From Theocolax elegans (lineage: Eukaryota; Arthropoda; Insecta; Hymenoptera; Cerocephalidae), in NCBI GenBank assembly GCA_026168455.1, contig CM047426.1, forward strand, positions 41,868,307-41,932,306: a DNA stretch of 64,000 bases, read 5' to 3'. Both the position numbers and the translations under genes were made by a program. Below the pieces are notes generated by a model. That model ran no database searches, was not told the DNA's origin, and saw only the letters and a list, made by a program, of their open reading frames with translations. Of this stretch, positions 33,421 through 44,731 are shown in pieces. Within the stretch, counting starts at the first letter, position 1. Every line of letters starts with the position of its first letter.

Positions 33421-34560
33421 TAAAATTGTCAGCTGTAGCCCTAGGCGGCCGGTTCGCGCGTCGTGTCGTTGAGTTAGCCGGCCGCGTAGGCTATATTCGG
33501 CGGTGTGTAAGGATAGAAATCGTTTTTCCCGGGGATTAAATTGATTTAAATATCTCTCGTTTGACTGAACAAAGTAGCAATGAGTTTTTCTATATTAATA
33601 AATTAGAAGTATTATTTACATTCATGATTTATTAATAAATATTTTGAAAAACATAAAAACGAAAACTAAAAATAATTATTAAATTCGTATTAAAATGCGA
33701 CAAATTACAAAAAAAATTAGTATTGTGGGTTTAATAAAAATAATAATTATACACGGGTATTGTTTACGCTAAACGACACATTCATAGAATTTAGATGTAC
33801 TCGTAAAATGACAAACAAAAATCAAGCACGTATAAATAAGCGAAAAATTGTCAGTTGGAGGCCTAGGCGGCCGGCTCGCGCGTCGAGTCGTCGAGTTAGC
33901 CGGCCGCGTAGGCTATATTCGGCGGTGTGTATGGATAGAAATCGTTTTTCCCGGGAATTAAATTGATTTAAATATCTCTCGTTTGACTGAACAAAATAGT
34001 AATGGGTTTTTCTACATTGATAAATTAGAAATATTATTTATATTCATAATTTACAACTAAATATTATTTATTCTTAATTATTGTTTTATTGAACTACACA
34101 TCTATAGGAATTAGATATACTAGTTGAAACAAAAAGATAACGAATAAATAGGCATTTCAAAAAGAGAAAAGGGCTAAAATGTTTGGATTGTTTATTTAAT
34201 AAAGGAATAATAAATTAATTGTTTATTGTTCAAGACGAAACCAGATATCTATATACTTTCGATATATTTTAAAGCGAAAGCAAAAAATTACAATTAAATC
34301 CGTTTTAAAATGTCAAAAATATTAATATTCTTTATTTAATAAAAATAATAATTATACATGGGTATTGTTTACGCTAAGCGACACATTCATAGAATTTAGA
34401 TGAACTCGTAAAATGACAAAAAAAATCAAGAACGTGTAAATAAGCGAAAAATTGTCAGCTGGAGGCCTAGGCGGCCGGCTCGCGCGTCGAGTCATCGAGT
34501 TAGCCGGCCGCGTAGGCTATATTCGTCGTTATGTGAGGTTGAATATCGCATAATTTAAAA
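33421..34560. repeat. Three copies of a CpG-rich repeat with a 53-bp GC hairpin
   Basis: Each copy has GCCTAGGCGGCCGGCT, a loop of ~21 bases with CGCGCGTCGAGTC, then AGCCGGCCGCGTAGGC, which pair as a 16-bp stem with one mismatch. Positions: about 33438-33491 (stem partly mutated), 33861-33913 and 34465-34517. The first two copies are followed by GGATAGAAATCGTTTTTCCC. The last two share upstream sequence from about 33746 and 34345 (GGGTATTGTTTACGCTAA). Spacing is ~423 and ~604 bases. The surrounding DNA is AT-rich and non-coding. Confidence 0.85.
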
Positions 34561-34744
34561 AATGTCTCGTATTATTTAAATTATTTGCTAATAATAGTTT
34601 TTAATTAATTGTGATAGTTATGTAGTAGATTGCTATGCATTAACAGATGCTATACAAATTAGTAAAAATAAATAAGAAATCACGGCCTTTTATCAAGTCG
34701 CGAGTGTCGATAGATCGGGTTGCGTCGGTCTCTCGTTCGACTAG

Positions 34745-34768
34745 AGTCCATGCGCGCATGCGCAGTTG
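34745..34768. promoter_or_regulatory. NRF-1-type palindrome
   Basis: CATGCGCGCATGCGCAG sits in a GC-rich patch (34690-34820) that ends the CpG repeat block. It matches GCGCATGCGCA. A short frame at 34647-34889 covers it but has no recognised family. Binding is inferred. Confidence 0.35.
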
Positions 34769-34974
34769 TGCTTCCCGCGTCGATACTAGTGAGGTTCACG
34801 TCGCTCGGGACCGTTGCTCAGTCAGCTTGATAACGAAACGGCTTGTATACATTGTTGTGTTTTTTCGTGAGCATTGTGGTATATGGTGAAAAATTCGAAA
34901 TACTGGATGTTGATTTTTCTGACTACATCAATGTTGCCGAGTTCATACAATTACTCTTGTATAAGATAAATACC

Positions 34975-37020
34975 CAGCTATCCAGTGTTTGATGGCGTCC
35001 GACTTAAAGGTTATGTTTGATAACCAAGGAACTGCAAACAAATCATGTGTGATTGATGTCGGGCTATCTTGTAGGTGAGAAATTAACTGATTGACCGTAT
35101 TTATGAGAGTTGTGTTTATAGGCAGAGTTGAGCAAAAATTATTCGAATACGAATAACGAATAAAATGATACGAATAATTATCTAAATATTTTCTACGAAT
35201 AAATTTATTTAACTAAAATCTTATTCGAATAGTTATTCGTTATTTATATCTATTTATTTGTAATTCGGCTATTCGATTATTTATTTATTCGTAATTCTAT
35301 ATTCGATATTCAAATATTCGTTTCTAAAATAGATATTTATCTTTTCGTATCAGAATTTTATTGAGATATTTTATTTACATATTTTACTTAAATACTTAGA
35401 TAATAATGTACATTTCGTTAGTGCGTAAAATGAAGTTTTTCGCCTCGAGTGCAATCTGCAAATAATCTGAAAATATTAAATTAAAAATCTGAAAACATTC
35501 ATAAGGGCAGCTTAAAACAAAAGCGAGGGCATGGCGTTTCGATTAAAAAAAAATGATTTTTTTCAATAATAATTAAATAAACAATTTTTGTTCGGTAAGT
35601 ATTAGTCAAAAAAGCATAAATTTTCAACGTAAATATCATAATTAAATTATAAACTGAAGGGATGGCATTCAGGATATTTTAAAAAATTTATTCTTTTGTT
35701 TATAAAAAAATATAAAAAATGACCGTTTTTTGAGTCCGACACCCTCTTAAAATTGTATTTTCATCCATGGTATCAAAAAATATTGTTATTACAAGTGTGA
35801 AAGCTGATACTTGACTCATGCGTGTGTTACCTACGTACCGCTGTTCTGATAAACTCGCACTTGTTTGAAAACCAACGCTTTCACACTTGTATTGAAAATG
35901 ACTATTAGGGGCGCTTATTCTTATACACCTATTTAATATTTGTTTGAATTTTGAACAATCATTTAGATAATATGACGAATAACGAATATTGCAGATAGTA
36001 GATATCGCGAATAACGAATATCCCGAATAATGAATAGAAGGAAAAACGAATAACGGTTTCTATTAAATACGAATAACGCAAATAACGAATAATACGAATA
36101 AGAATAAAATTTTATTTAGATGAATAAATAGATAATTTTTAATTCGAATAATGCTCAACTCTGTTTATAGGTTAGGTTGCTGTTTTTCTCTTCAATTATT
36201 GCATTGATCATTTTTTATTTGTACGAATGTTTAGTTCATGTACAAAAAACTTTTTAGATACTACCAGGTTGGCGTCAAAGTGCATTTGTACATCCCTGTC
36301 AGTAGTCGGATCCGGATTGAAATTCATTTGGTCTTTCTTAATCCAGGTAACCTCCTGTTACTACTAGATAGCTACGACAGCCATGAAATTTTTGAATTAA
36401 CAGTAGACCTATGATGTCATTGAATCCTCTAGCTAATGCTGAATACAATTGCCAATTGGACCTCGAACAGCTGTTTATAATAGCAATGGAATCTTCATCT
36501 AACTGCTGGTTACAGTAGCCATAGGATCTCTACCTGTGAGTTGGTTACTGTCCATATTTACGTCCACTAATCATCTACCAAACCCAAGTACTTCAATTAA
36601 TGCAACGGCTTTTGTCTGTATTAGTAATTAAGCAGTTCATATACGAAAAATTTCAGGTACTCCTTGCATACACGTATTAAAGGTTATGTTTGATTGCATA
36701 CATATTATTGTTTTTAGAAATAATACCCAACGCCAAACCATTATGCAGATCTTATTCTCTACCTAAAGAAGTACAATCAAATTATGTGTGAAGGATGTAG
36801 GACTATCTTGTGAGTGAAAAATTAACCGATTGACCGTAATTATGAGAGTTGCGTTTGTAGATTAGGTTACTGTTCTTACTCTTCAATTATTGCATCGGTT
36901 TCCTTTTATATGTGTGAATGATAAGTTCATGTAAAAAAACTTTTTAGGTACTTCCAGGTTAATGTCTAAGTGCATTTGTACATCCCTGTCAATGGTCGGA
37001 TTATGATTGAAGTTTAGTAC
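34975..37020. repeat. Diverged tandem duplication split by a hAT element
   Basis: 34995-35122 plus 36164-36350 (joined without the hAT insertion) match about 36680-37020: shared strings include AAAGGTTATGTTTGAT, ATTATGAGAGTTG, TGCATTTGTACATCCCTGTC and TTCAATTATTGCAT. No frame is conserved. The stretch 36360-36680 between the copies holds nothing else I can name. Confidence 0.65.
35123..36163. mobile_element. Non-autonomous hAT-type element (1041 bp)
   Basis: Ends CAGAGTTGAGC and GCTCAACTCTG are perfect 11-base inverted repeats, and TTTATAGG flanks both sides (35115-35122 and 36164-36171): an 8-base target duplication as made by hAT transposases. Both subterminal regions are packed with ATTCG/CGAAT repeats. 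No transposase is encoded. Confidence 0.92.
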
Positions 37021-37240
37021 AACATTCATTGAATCTTCCACTAAATGCAGACTGCGATGACAATGGATCCTTTATTTATCTGCTGTCTACTATTCAACTA
37101 GTCCTGTATCTAACTACTGTTTGCGATGCCCATGTCAACACCAGCTAGCGCTTAGCTACGATGCCAACATAAATTTTTATTAAGTAGATTTGGGTAAAAT
37201 AAGGTAATTCATATAATGATTGCATTGAACAGCATATTAG

Positions 37241-38985
37241 ATGCAGAAAACGAATGCATAAAAAGTGTAGTAATACAGCCAAAAACGTTTTACTAAAAAA
37301 AAAAATATGTAGCAATAGTTGTTAAATTGATTATTATAATAATTTAGGTTTCAAAATTCCTGCATCGTCTGCGTATCAAAATGCAGAAAACGATTGCATG
37401 GAAAAAGTATAGCAATAGTTGTCAAAATGATTATTGTATAATTTTATGGTAACAATTCGTACATCGTCTGCCTAACAAAATGCTGAAAACGATCGCATAG
37501 AATCACGTATAACAATAGTTGTATAATTGATTATTGTAATAATTTTGCTTTCAAAATTCCTGCATCGTCTGCGGATAAAAATGCAGAAAACAATTGCATG
37601 GAAAATGTATAAGAGTAGTTGTCAAAATGATCATTGTATAATTTTATGGTAACAATTCGTGCATCGTCTGCCCAACAAAATACAGAAAACGATGGCATAG
37701 AATTATGTATAGCAATAGTTGTATAATTGATTATTGTATAATTTTGCTTTCAAAAATTCCGCATCGTCTGCGGATAAAATGCAGAAAACAATTGCATGGA
37801 AAATGTATAAGAGTAGTTGTCAAAATGATCATTGTATAATTTTAATGGTAACAATTCGTGCATCGTCTGCCCAACAAAATACAGAAACGATGGCATAGAA
37901 TTATGTATAGCAATAGTTGTATAATTGATTATTGTAATAATTTTTGGTATCAAAATTCCTGCATCGTCTCCGTATCAAAATGCAGAAAACGATTGCATGG
38001 AAAATGTATAACCGTAGTTGTCAAAATGATAATTGTATAATTTTATGGTAACAATTCGTGCATCGTCTGCCTAACAAAATGCAGAAAACGATCGCTTAGA
38101 ATCACGTATAGCAATAGTTGTATAGTTGATTATTGTAATAATTTTGGTTTCAAAATTCCTGCATCGTCTGCGGATAAAAATGCAGAAAACGATTGCATGG
38201 AAAATGTATAGGAGTAGTTGTCAAAATGATCATTATATAACTTTATGGTAACAATTCGTGCATCGTCTGACCAACAAAATACAGAAAACGATGGCATAGA
38301 ATTATGTATAGCAATAGTTGTATAATTGATTATTGTAATAATTTTTGGTTTAAAAATTCCTGCATCGTCTGCGTATCAAAATGCAGAAAACGATTTCATG
38401 GAAAATGTATAACAGTAGTTGTCAAAATGATCATTGTATAAATTTATGGTAACAATTCGTGCAACGTATGCCTAACAAATTGCAGAAAACGATCGTATAG
38501 AATCACGTATAGCAATAGTTGTATAATTGATTATTGTAATAATTTTGGTTTAAAAATTCCTGCATCGTCTGCGTATCAAAATGCAGAAAACGATTGCATG
38601 GAAAATGTATAACAATAGTTGTCAAAATGATCATTGTATAACTTTATGGTAACAATTCGTGCATCGTATGCCTAACAAAATGCAGAAAACGATCGCATAG
38701 AATTATGTATAGCAATAGTTGTATAATTGATTATTATAATAATTTTTGGTTTAAAAATTCCTGCATCGTCTGCGGATAAAAATGCAGAAAACGATTGCAA
38801 GGAAAATGTATAGCAGTAGTTATCAAAATGATTATTGTATAATTTTATTGTAACAATTCGTGCATCGTCTGCATATCAAAATGCAGAAAACGATTGCATG
38901 GAAAGTGGATAGCAATTGTTGTCAATAAGATTATTGTAAAAATTCTGATTAAAATATTCCTGCATCGTCTGCATATTTTATGTTA
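37241..38985. repeat. Satellite array: ~100-bp monomers in an alternating ~200-bp dimer
   Basis: About 17 monomers with GCATCGTCTGC and ATGCAGAAAACGAT marks. CATCGTCT marks are spaced 99, 101, 99, 100, 99, 101, 99, 101, 99 bases. Type 1 monomers carry ATTGCATGGAAAATGTATAA and TCAAAATGAT; type 2 carry GCATAGAATYACGTATAGCA and TATAATTGATTATTGTAATA. They alternate strictly. Short frames in it are chance products. Confidence 0.95.
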
Positions 38986-39023
38986 AATAATGCAATCTAC
39001 AAAGGTTATTTGTGAATGAATAT

Positions 39024-39120
39024 GATAGCTGGAATGTACTATTGGCGCCATCTACTGTGAGGTTATAGATTAATATAATTTTTCAACGGATGATGGCGCT
39101 ACTAGTACATTACAGCTTAC
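39024..39120. mobile_element. Small hairpin MITE next to the satellite
   Basis: TAGCTGGAATGTACTATTGG with CGCCATC, and GATGGCGCTACTAGTACATT with ACAGCTTA, are imperfect inverted copies around ~40 bases. Confidence 0.55.
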
Positions 39121-39299
39121 TACATTACCGACGCTTCATCGATAGTTTTTCACTATGGCACCCCCTTAAAGACATACCACATCTCATAAACTGTGATGAA
39201 GCAAAAGCAAAAGAAATAAAAATATCGGCTGGCGAAATTTAAATTTTTACTTTTATGTTTTCAATGTTAGCCCGAGATATTGTTCCTCTAGATGATAAT

Positions 39300-40305
39300 G
39301 TTTCGCAACTATATACTATAACGGGCGCGTGTTCTTAAACACGATCGCGATAGCCCGTAAACTCGAAAACCGCGTAATTAAGTGATTACGCGCGATCGCG
39401 GAACGTCGCGAAGGGCCGCGAGATACTGAGTCTAGGCAGTCCGTTACGAGCCGTATCGACGAGCGGTCGTGATTCACGTGGAGAAAGAGCGGAAGCCGTA
39501 AGAGAGACGATACGTGCGACGAGATCGAGAGCGAGAGTGAACGAGGTGAGTCGAGGCAGCTCCCGGAGAACAAGCCGTTCTGAGGACACGTGTCTGCTCA
39601 TCTCCAGGACGGGTAGCCGCCCGGGACGACTTGCACTAGTCGAAGATTTGCGAGAGAGAGAGAGAGAGAGAGAGAGAACGAGATTGAGAATAGCCGTTTC
39701 ACCGGCGCATTCCTGCGCACCAAGTAAGTTGTTTACAACTTGGATCGTGTGGCACCGACTTCTTCCGGGAGGAGCGAGACGCAGTGCAGCGAGCACTGTC
39801 GGTTCGAGGGCGCGATTCGCCCAACCAGGCTTCCTCGCGCACGCGGGTAGGTAGATCGGTAACTCGGGTTACCCGATTTCCCGCGTATTCCCCGTGGGAC
39901 GTAGAAGCGCACGAGCGCGTGCGCGCGTGTGGATATTGCCGCGACCGAGCCGTCGCGATTGCCTGCGCGCCGTCGAGGTTACACGTTATTTGACCTTGGT
40001 TCGTAGATGATTCTTATTCTTATACAACCCAGTATTTGTTAATTGTTTAACACCGTGCGTTATTAAGCGCTACCGAGCGCCTGTACATCTTTTGTATATT
40101 CTTTTTGTAAATAGTCGTAAATTATATTATCTCGTCCTTTGTTTATCGTAGATACTCGTCGTGTTATTATTTCTTTATATACCATACCCCGAATTTCCAT
40201 TCCTGCTTACCCCGCCGCCTCCGCGGGCGCGTCAACACCCTCGTTGACGCGCATTCTGAGCGGCCGCGCCTCGTGCACCATTACGGGCAGGAGTCACCAT
40301 AGTCT
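39300..40305. other. GC-rich segment with GA microsatellite, possibly LTR or promoter
   Basis: CpG-dense from 39310 to 39990 in an AT-rich setting. A GA run lies at about 39653-39677, followed by CAAGTAAGTTG, a donor-like string. It turns AT-rich at 40000 and GC-rich again at 40210-40300 with the inverted pair GCGCGTCAAC / GTTGACGCGC. Several short frames overlap but none shows a family. The architecture resembles 44760-45260. Confidence 0.4.
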
Positions 40306-42568
40306 AGGCGCCAGGAGGGTTTCCGTGGCCGATGGAGGTCCACGGCTCCACCCAAGATTTTCCCATGTATTTTGACCTGCTGAACACGAATTTGGAGGGT
40401 GATAAGCCGGAAAATGCCTAGGAAAATTGTTATGGACAATTTTCCGGAAAATTAGGGAAATTTTCGTTTTTTCGCAATTAAAAAAATATTTTCGTATTCT
40501 TCATAAAATTTGATGACAAAAATGTTCCTACTAATTTTTCCGTAGGATGTACCGTTTTTTGTAAAAAAAATCGCAAAGTTTGCCAAAATGGCGAATTTTC
40601 CGATGTTCACGGTTATTTTCCGATATTATAGATGTGAATTTTTTTAATTGTAACCGTTGCAAACTAGTGCTCAACTAGAGTACTTTAGCCAGAAAAAAAA
40701 TTAATTCCACCATTTTGCAACCTACCTTCTATATGTTGCATTTAAATTTACTGATTATTTAAGTTCCATATGTGCAAGTTGGCGCGTTTAAACGGCAACA
40801 TTAAAAACTCGATAACCTACGTAGGTCCATGACATCACCCAAGTTTTTCCTACCTATTTTTGTCTCCTGAACACGAATTTCGAGGGTGATAAGTCGGAAA
40901 ATGATTGGAAAATTTGTTACAGACATTTTTCCGGAAAATTAGGAAAATTTTCGTTTTTTCGCAATTTATAAAATATTTTCGTATCTTCATAAAATTTGAT
41001 GACACAAATGTTCCTACTATTTTTTCCGTAGGATGTACCGTTTTTTGTAAAAAAAATCGCAAAGTTTGCCAAAATGGCGAATTTTCCGATGTTCACGGTT
41101 ATTTTCCGATATTATAGATGTGAATTTTTTTAATTGTAACCGTTGCAAACTAGTGCTCAAATAGAGTACTTTAGCCAGAAAAAAATTAATTCCACCATTT
41201 TGCACGTTTTATCCTTAGAATCACACATCTTTTAAATGAATAAAAACATTGTTTTAAACAAATAAATAAACGAAAAACCGACCCGCGAACCTTATTAACA
41301 GTACGATGTACAATGAGCGCTACCGGAGCGCGAGACTACGCTTGTTATAAACAAGTTTGAACTAGCGTTTTAACAAGAAGATGAATTATGTGGCCACGAT
41401 TCGCGCGAAATTTAAATTTAAATAGAGTAGAATTTTATCAATTTTGAATGAAAAAACATAATATATTTAAAAAATGTTATACATCATTAGTTCCATTTAT
41501 TGCAAGTATAATGAAAAGAAAAAACAAACAATGTATTTATGTTTTTAAAAATGTAAAAATGTGTTTAAATGTATTATATTTTATCAATATTTAAATGAAT
41601 AAGATATTTTATTTAACAAATGTAAGTGAATCATAATTTAGATGACTATATTTGTTTATTATTACAATTCAAGAATTTTCATATAATTAATTTATTGCAA
41701 AGTAATAAAAAGCAAAAAATATGCTTCGACAGCTTATAAACACTTATGGTAATTATAAATATGCGTTTTTCGTAAAAAGTTAACAGTTTCAATAAAATCG
41801 CATTTTTAAAGTTTTTAGTTATTTCAACAATAAACTGTGCATTAAAAAAACCATATAATCACTTTGTTCTTAAAATTATATATCAATTTCTAAGACAAAT
41901 TTTGTAGGTTGAATATTACAATTTTTTTACGAATTTTCCGGAAAATTGTCTGTAACAAATTTTCCAAGCATTTTCCGACTTATCACCCTCGAAATTCGTG
42001 TTCAGGAGACTAAAATAGGTAGGAAAAACTTGGGTGACGTCATGGACCTACGTAGGTTATCGAGTTTTTAATGTTGCCGTTTAAACGCGCCAACTTGCAC
42101 ATATGGAACTTAAATAATCGGTAAATTTAAATGCAACATATAGAAGGTAGGTTGCAAAGTGGTGGAATTAATTTTTTTTCTGGCTAAAGTACTCTAGTTG
42201 AGCACTAGTTTGCAACGGTTACAATGAAAAAAATTCACATCTATAATATCGGAAAATAACCGTGAACATCGGAAAATTCGCCATTTTGGCAAACTTTGCG
42301 ATTTTTTTTACAAAAAACGGTACATCCTACGGAAAAAATAGTAGGAACATTTTTGTCATCAAATTTTATGAAGAATACGAAAATATTTTATAAATTGCGA
42401 AAAAACGAAAATTTCCCTAATTTTCCGGAAAATTGTCCATAACAATTTTCCTAGGCATTTTCCGGCTTATCACCCTCCAAATTCGTGTTCAGCAGGTCAA
42501 AATACATGGGAAAATCTTGGGTGGAGCCGTGGACCTCCATCGGCCACGGAAACCCTCCTGGCGCGTAG
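40306..42568. mobile_element. Foldback element with ~640-bp arms
   Basis: Left end TAGTCTAGGCGCCAGGAGGG and right end, inverted, TAGTCTACGCGCCAGGAGGG. Left arm to about 40945, right arm from about 41925. A block with CTGAACACGAATTT...GAGGGTGATAAG and AACGGTTATTTTCCG is repeated within the left side (second copy about 40830-41215). The spacer (41216-41920) is AT-rich with no gene. No transposase is encoded. Confidence 0.85.
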
Positions 42569-43126
42569 ACTACCAGGAGCATACTCCTGTTCTCCTCCGA
42601 GTTCGACTCGGATCCGACGATTCTCCTCGCGGCAGAGAATCGCCGTTGTTGATATCGGCGCAGCCCAGCTGTCACCGCGGTTGCACCACGGCTAACGTCC
42701 GTGGAAAATTTTAGTACTAAACGACCTTTTATAAAATGCAAAATGTACACATGAGATTATTGGATATTTCAGGTAGAGTCCCCACCCTGACTGCTGGTCG
42801 ATAAATCGACCACCCCCGCAGGCAACGTAAAGTACAATGTAAAATTTTTTTCTCTTTTTCCAGGAAAACTCTAGAGAGTATTTCTATGTAATTTCTCGCG
42901 CTGAACATGAAAAAAATAGTAAAAAAATCCTAGAAAAATTCTGAAAAAAATAGCTGAGGTATCATTGATCTTAAAAATTTACATTCAAGGTCGCATTCAC
43001 TTCTAAAACAAGTGCAACAAACATCTGCTACATTTGTCAAGATGTCAAGAAATATTCTGACAATCGCTCTTAGCATAACCCAGGATCAACGGCGTGGACG
43101 TGGCGAAAAGGTGATCCCATTGGGGT
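42569..43126. other. Segment between foldback and piggyBac pseudogene
   Basis: GC-rich up to 42710 (CTCCTCCGAGTTCGACTCGG is partly palindromic), then AT-rich. TGGTCGATAAATCGACCA at about 42801-42818 is a perfect palindrome. No gene seen. Confidence 0.45.
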
Positions 43127-43204
43127 GCTTGATTTTCGTGAGTCCCCTTGCCTCTCACGTTTCGGGGTGCTTGATTTCCGTGAGTCCCCTTGTCTCTCAC
43201 GTAG
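43127..43204. repeat. Two-copy ~39-bp direct repeat
   Basis: GGGGTGCTTGATTTTCGTGA with GTCCCCTTGCCTCTCACGT is followed by a second copy that differs at three positions. Confidence 0.9.
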
Positions 43205-43327
43205 GAATGATTGGCTCTACGGTAATGTCTCTTTTGTGTGGTACTCTTCAAAGCATGGTGCTGCGCGTAGAGGAGTTTCACAAGTGGCATCTTTGACTTG
43301 TACCTTGCCTCGGGAAATGGCGGCCAA

Positions 43328-44401
43328 CTAATCGAATGGGAGAGTCATTGTAAGGAGAGATGCTTGCAGAAGGATCAAGTTTCTCATTTTATACAACGCA
43401 TGAGCATTGGATAGATAAAGATCAATAAGATGAAAAAAAAGCTTTCGATACCATTTCATTGTTTTTCGCACTGTTTCTGTTATAGATAATTGTCTATCAA
43501 CATTATCAATACCACCCATATTTTGATTATAATCGTGGACACACCTTGGCTTTATAATATCTTTATTTGTTAGGTAACATTTTTTTCCAGTTGCACAGAA
43601 TTCAAGTTCGTGCACAGTTGTAAGCATACGAACGCTACGTTTATCTTCCCACCTCACTGCTATCCACACATCGTTGTGAGAGACTTGTAATTCACCTCGA
43701 ACTAACTTGCTTTCAAGCTTTCGCATTCCCTTTCTATTTGCTTTCACTGTACCACACATACCTGTATCACGATCGTGTAAAAATTCTGCCAAAGTGGGAG
43801 ATGTATACCAATTGTCCATCTATACAACATGACCCATATAAAAATAAGATTGTAAAAAGTGAGCTACAATATCGCCAGTAACATCCAAATCAAACTTTTG
43901 ATACTCAGTGTCTGCCCCAGTATAAACAATAAAACCCAACACGAATCCCGTCTCGCAGTCTACAATCATAAATAGCTTGATGCCAAAGCGATTTCTCTTC
44001 AAAGGAATGTACTGCTTGAATCGAAGTCTACCTTTCCACAATAATAGACTTTCATCTATGCACAGATTTTTCCTGGAGTAAGAACTGCTGAAAATTTGCT
44101 TTGCACGTATTCTATTACTGGCTTTATTTTCACTAAAGGATGATTTTCGATTTCTTCCTTATTATGAAAAGGTAAACATCGTAGGATGTGAATACATCTA
44201 TCGCGAGGCATTATTTAGCCAAAAAATTGGAGTGTGTAGCAAAAGATCTGTGGACCAATAACTTTGTAGATCGCCTTTACAGACATGGCCCATTAGAATG
44301 GAAAGGCCTAGAAAAGTTTCCAATTCTGTTTTTGTGACAGGGGACCAAGCTTTCATGCGGGAAGAACGAGTAATGGGATTTTGAGTTGCGTATACATTCA
44401 A
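43328..44401 (-). pseudogene. piggyBac transposase, broken
   Basis: Cut-and-paste transposase that acts at TTAA. From the N-terminus: NPITRSSRMKAW, VTKTELETFLGLSILMGHV (44401-44198), a degraded ~150-base gap, then RFKQYIPLKRNRFGIKLF, IVDCETGFVLGF (first catalytic Asp), a stop at 43820-43822 in frame, then MDNWYTSPTLAEFL (second Asp), GTVKANRKGM, HDYNQNMGGIDNVDRQ (third Asp), and the helical end KLFFHLIDLYLSNAHALY. All three Asp positions hold Asp. The usual C-terminal Cys-rich zinc domain is not present; the frame ends at 43328. Clear terminal inverted repeats or TTAA flanks were not found. Confidence 0.85.
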
Positions 44402-44629
44402 AACATCAAAATTGATCTAAAAACATTAAATATGTTGTGTATTTTAAGTGTCGATATATCGCAGTCAAAAGGTTCGGTCAAGAGGTAAGGTACAAAAAAA
44501 TTAACATTAGGAAATTTTACAAAAAAATCAATAAGTTTATAGTTAATTATTTCTTAATTTCTTTTGTATAGATAAAAAATAAATAATATTTATTAAGTTA
44601 CTAATAAAACGTTAAAGATGTTGGCATGC

Positions 44630-44706
44630 ATTGCGTTAGCTTAGTGGATACAGCGTTTGCATTTAGTGCGTGCGTATCCGGAGATTGAATCCTTATCGGG
44701 GTGAAC
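44630..44706 (+). tRNA. tRNA-like sequence (pseudogene or SINE head)
   Basis: TAGCTTAGTGG fits the A box exactly; GAGATTGAATCC is a weak B box ~43 bases on. Between them a stem can form around a 7-base loop ATTTAGT, which would put TTA at the anticodon. The acceptor stem does not pair and the T stem is poor, so this is more likely a tRNA-derived repeat than a working gene. Confidence 0.3.
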
Positions 44707-44731
44707 AGTAGTCCATAATATTAAAGTATTA

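Noticed and set aside
37241..38985. CRISPR-like array
   Set aside because: Units are contiguous ~100-bp monomers without unique spacers, in a eukaryotic context; it is a satellite.
39316..39993. Overlapping Arg/Ser-rich frames in the GC-rich segment
   Set aside because: Present on both strands at once, which is the effect of CpG-rich, GA-rich composition; no family resemblance.
42777..44475. piggyBac terminal repeats from GACTGC...GTCGATAAATCGAC (left) and GTCGATATATCGCAGTC (right)
   Set aside because: The match is short and imperfect, and TTAA is found only on the right side.
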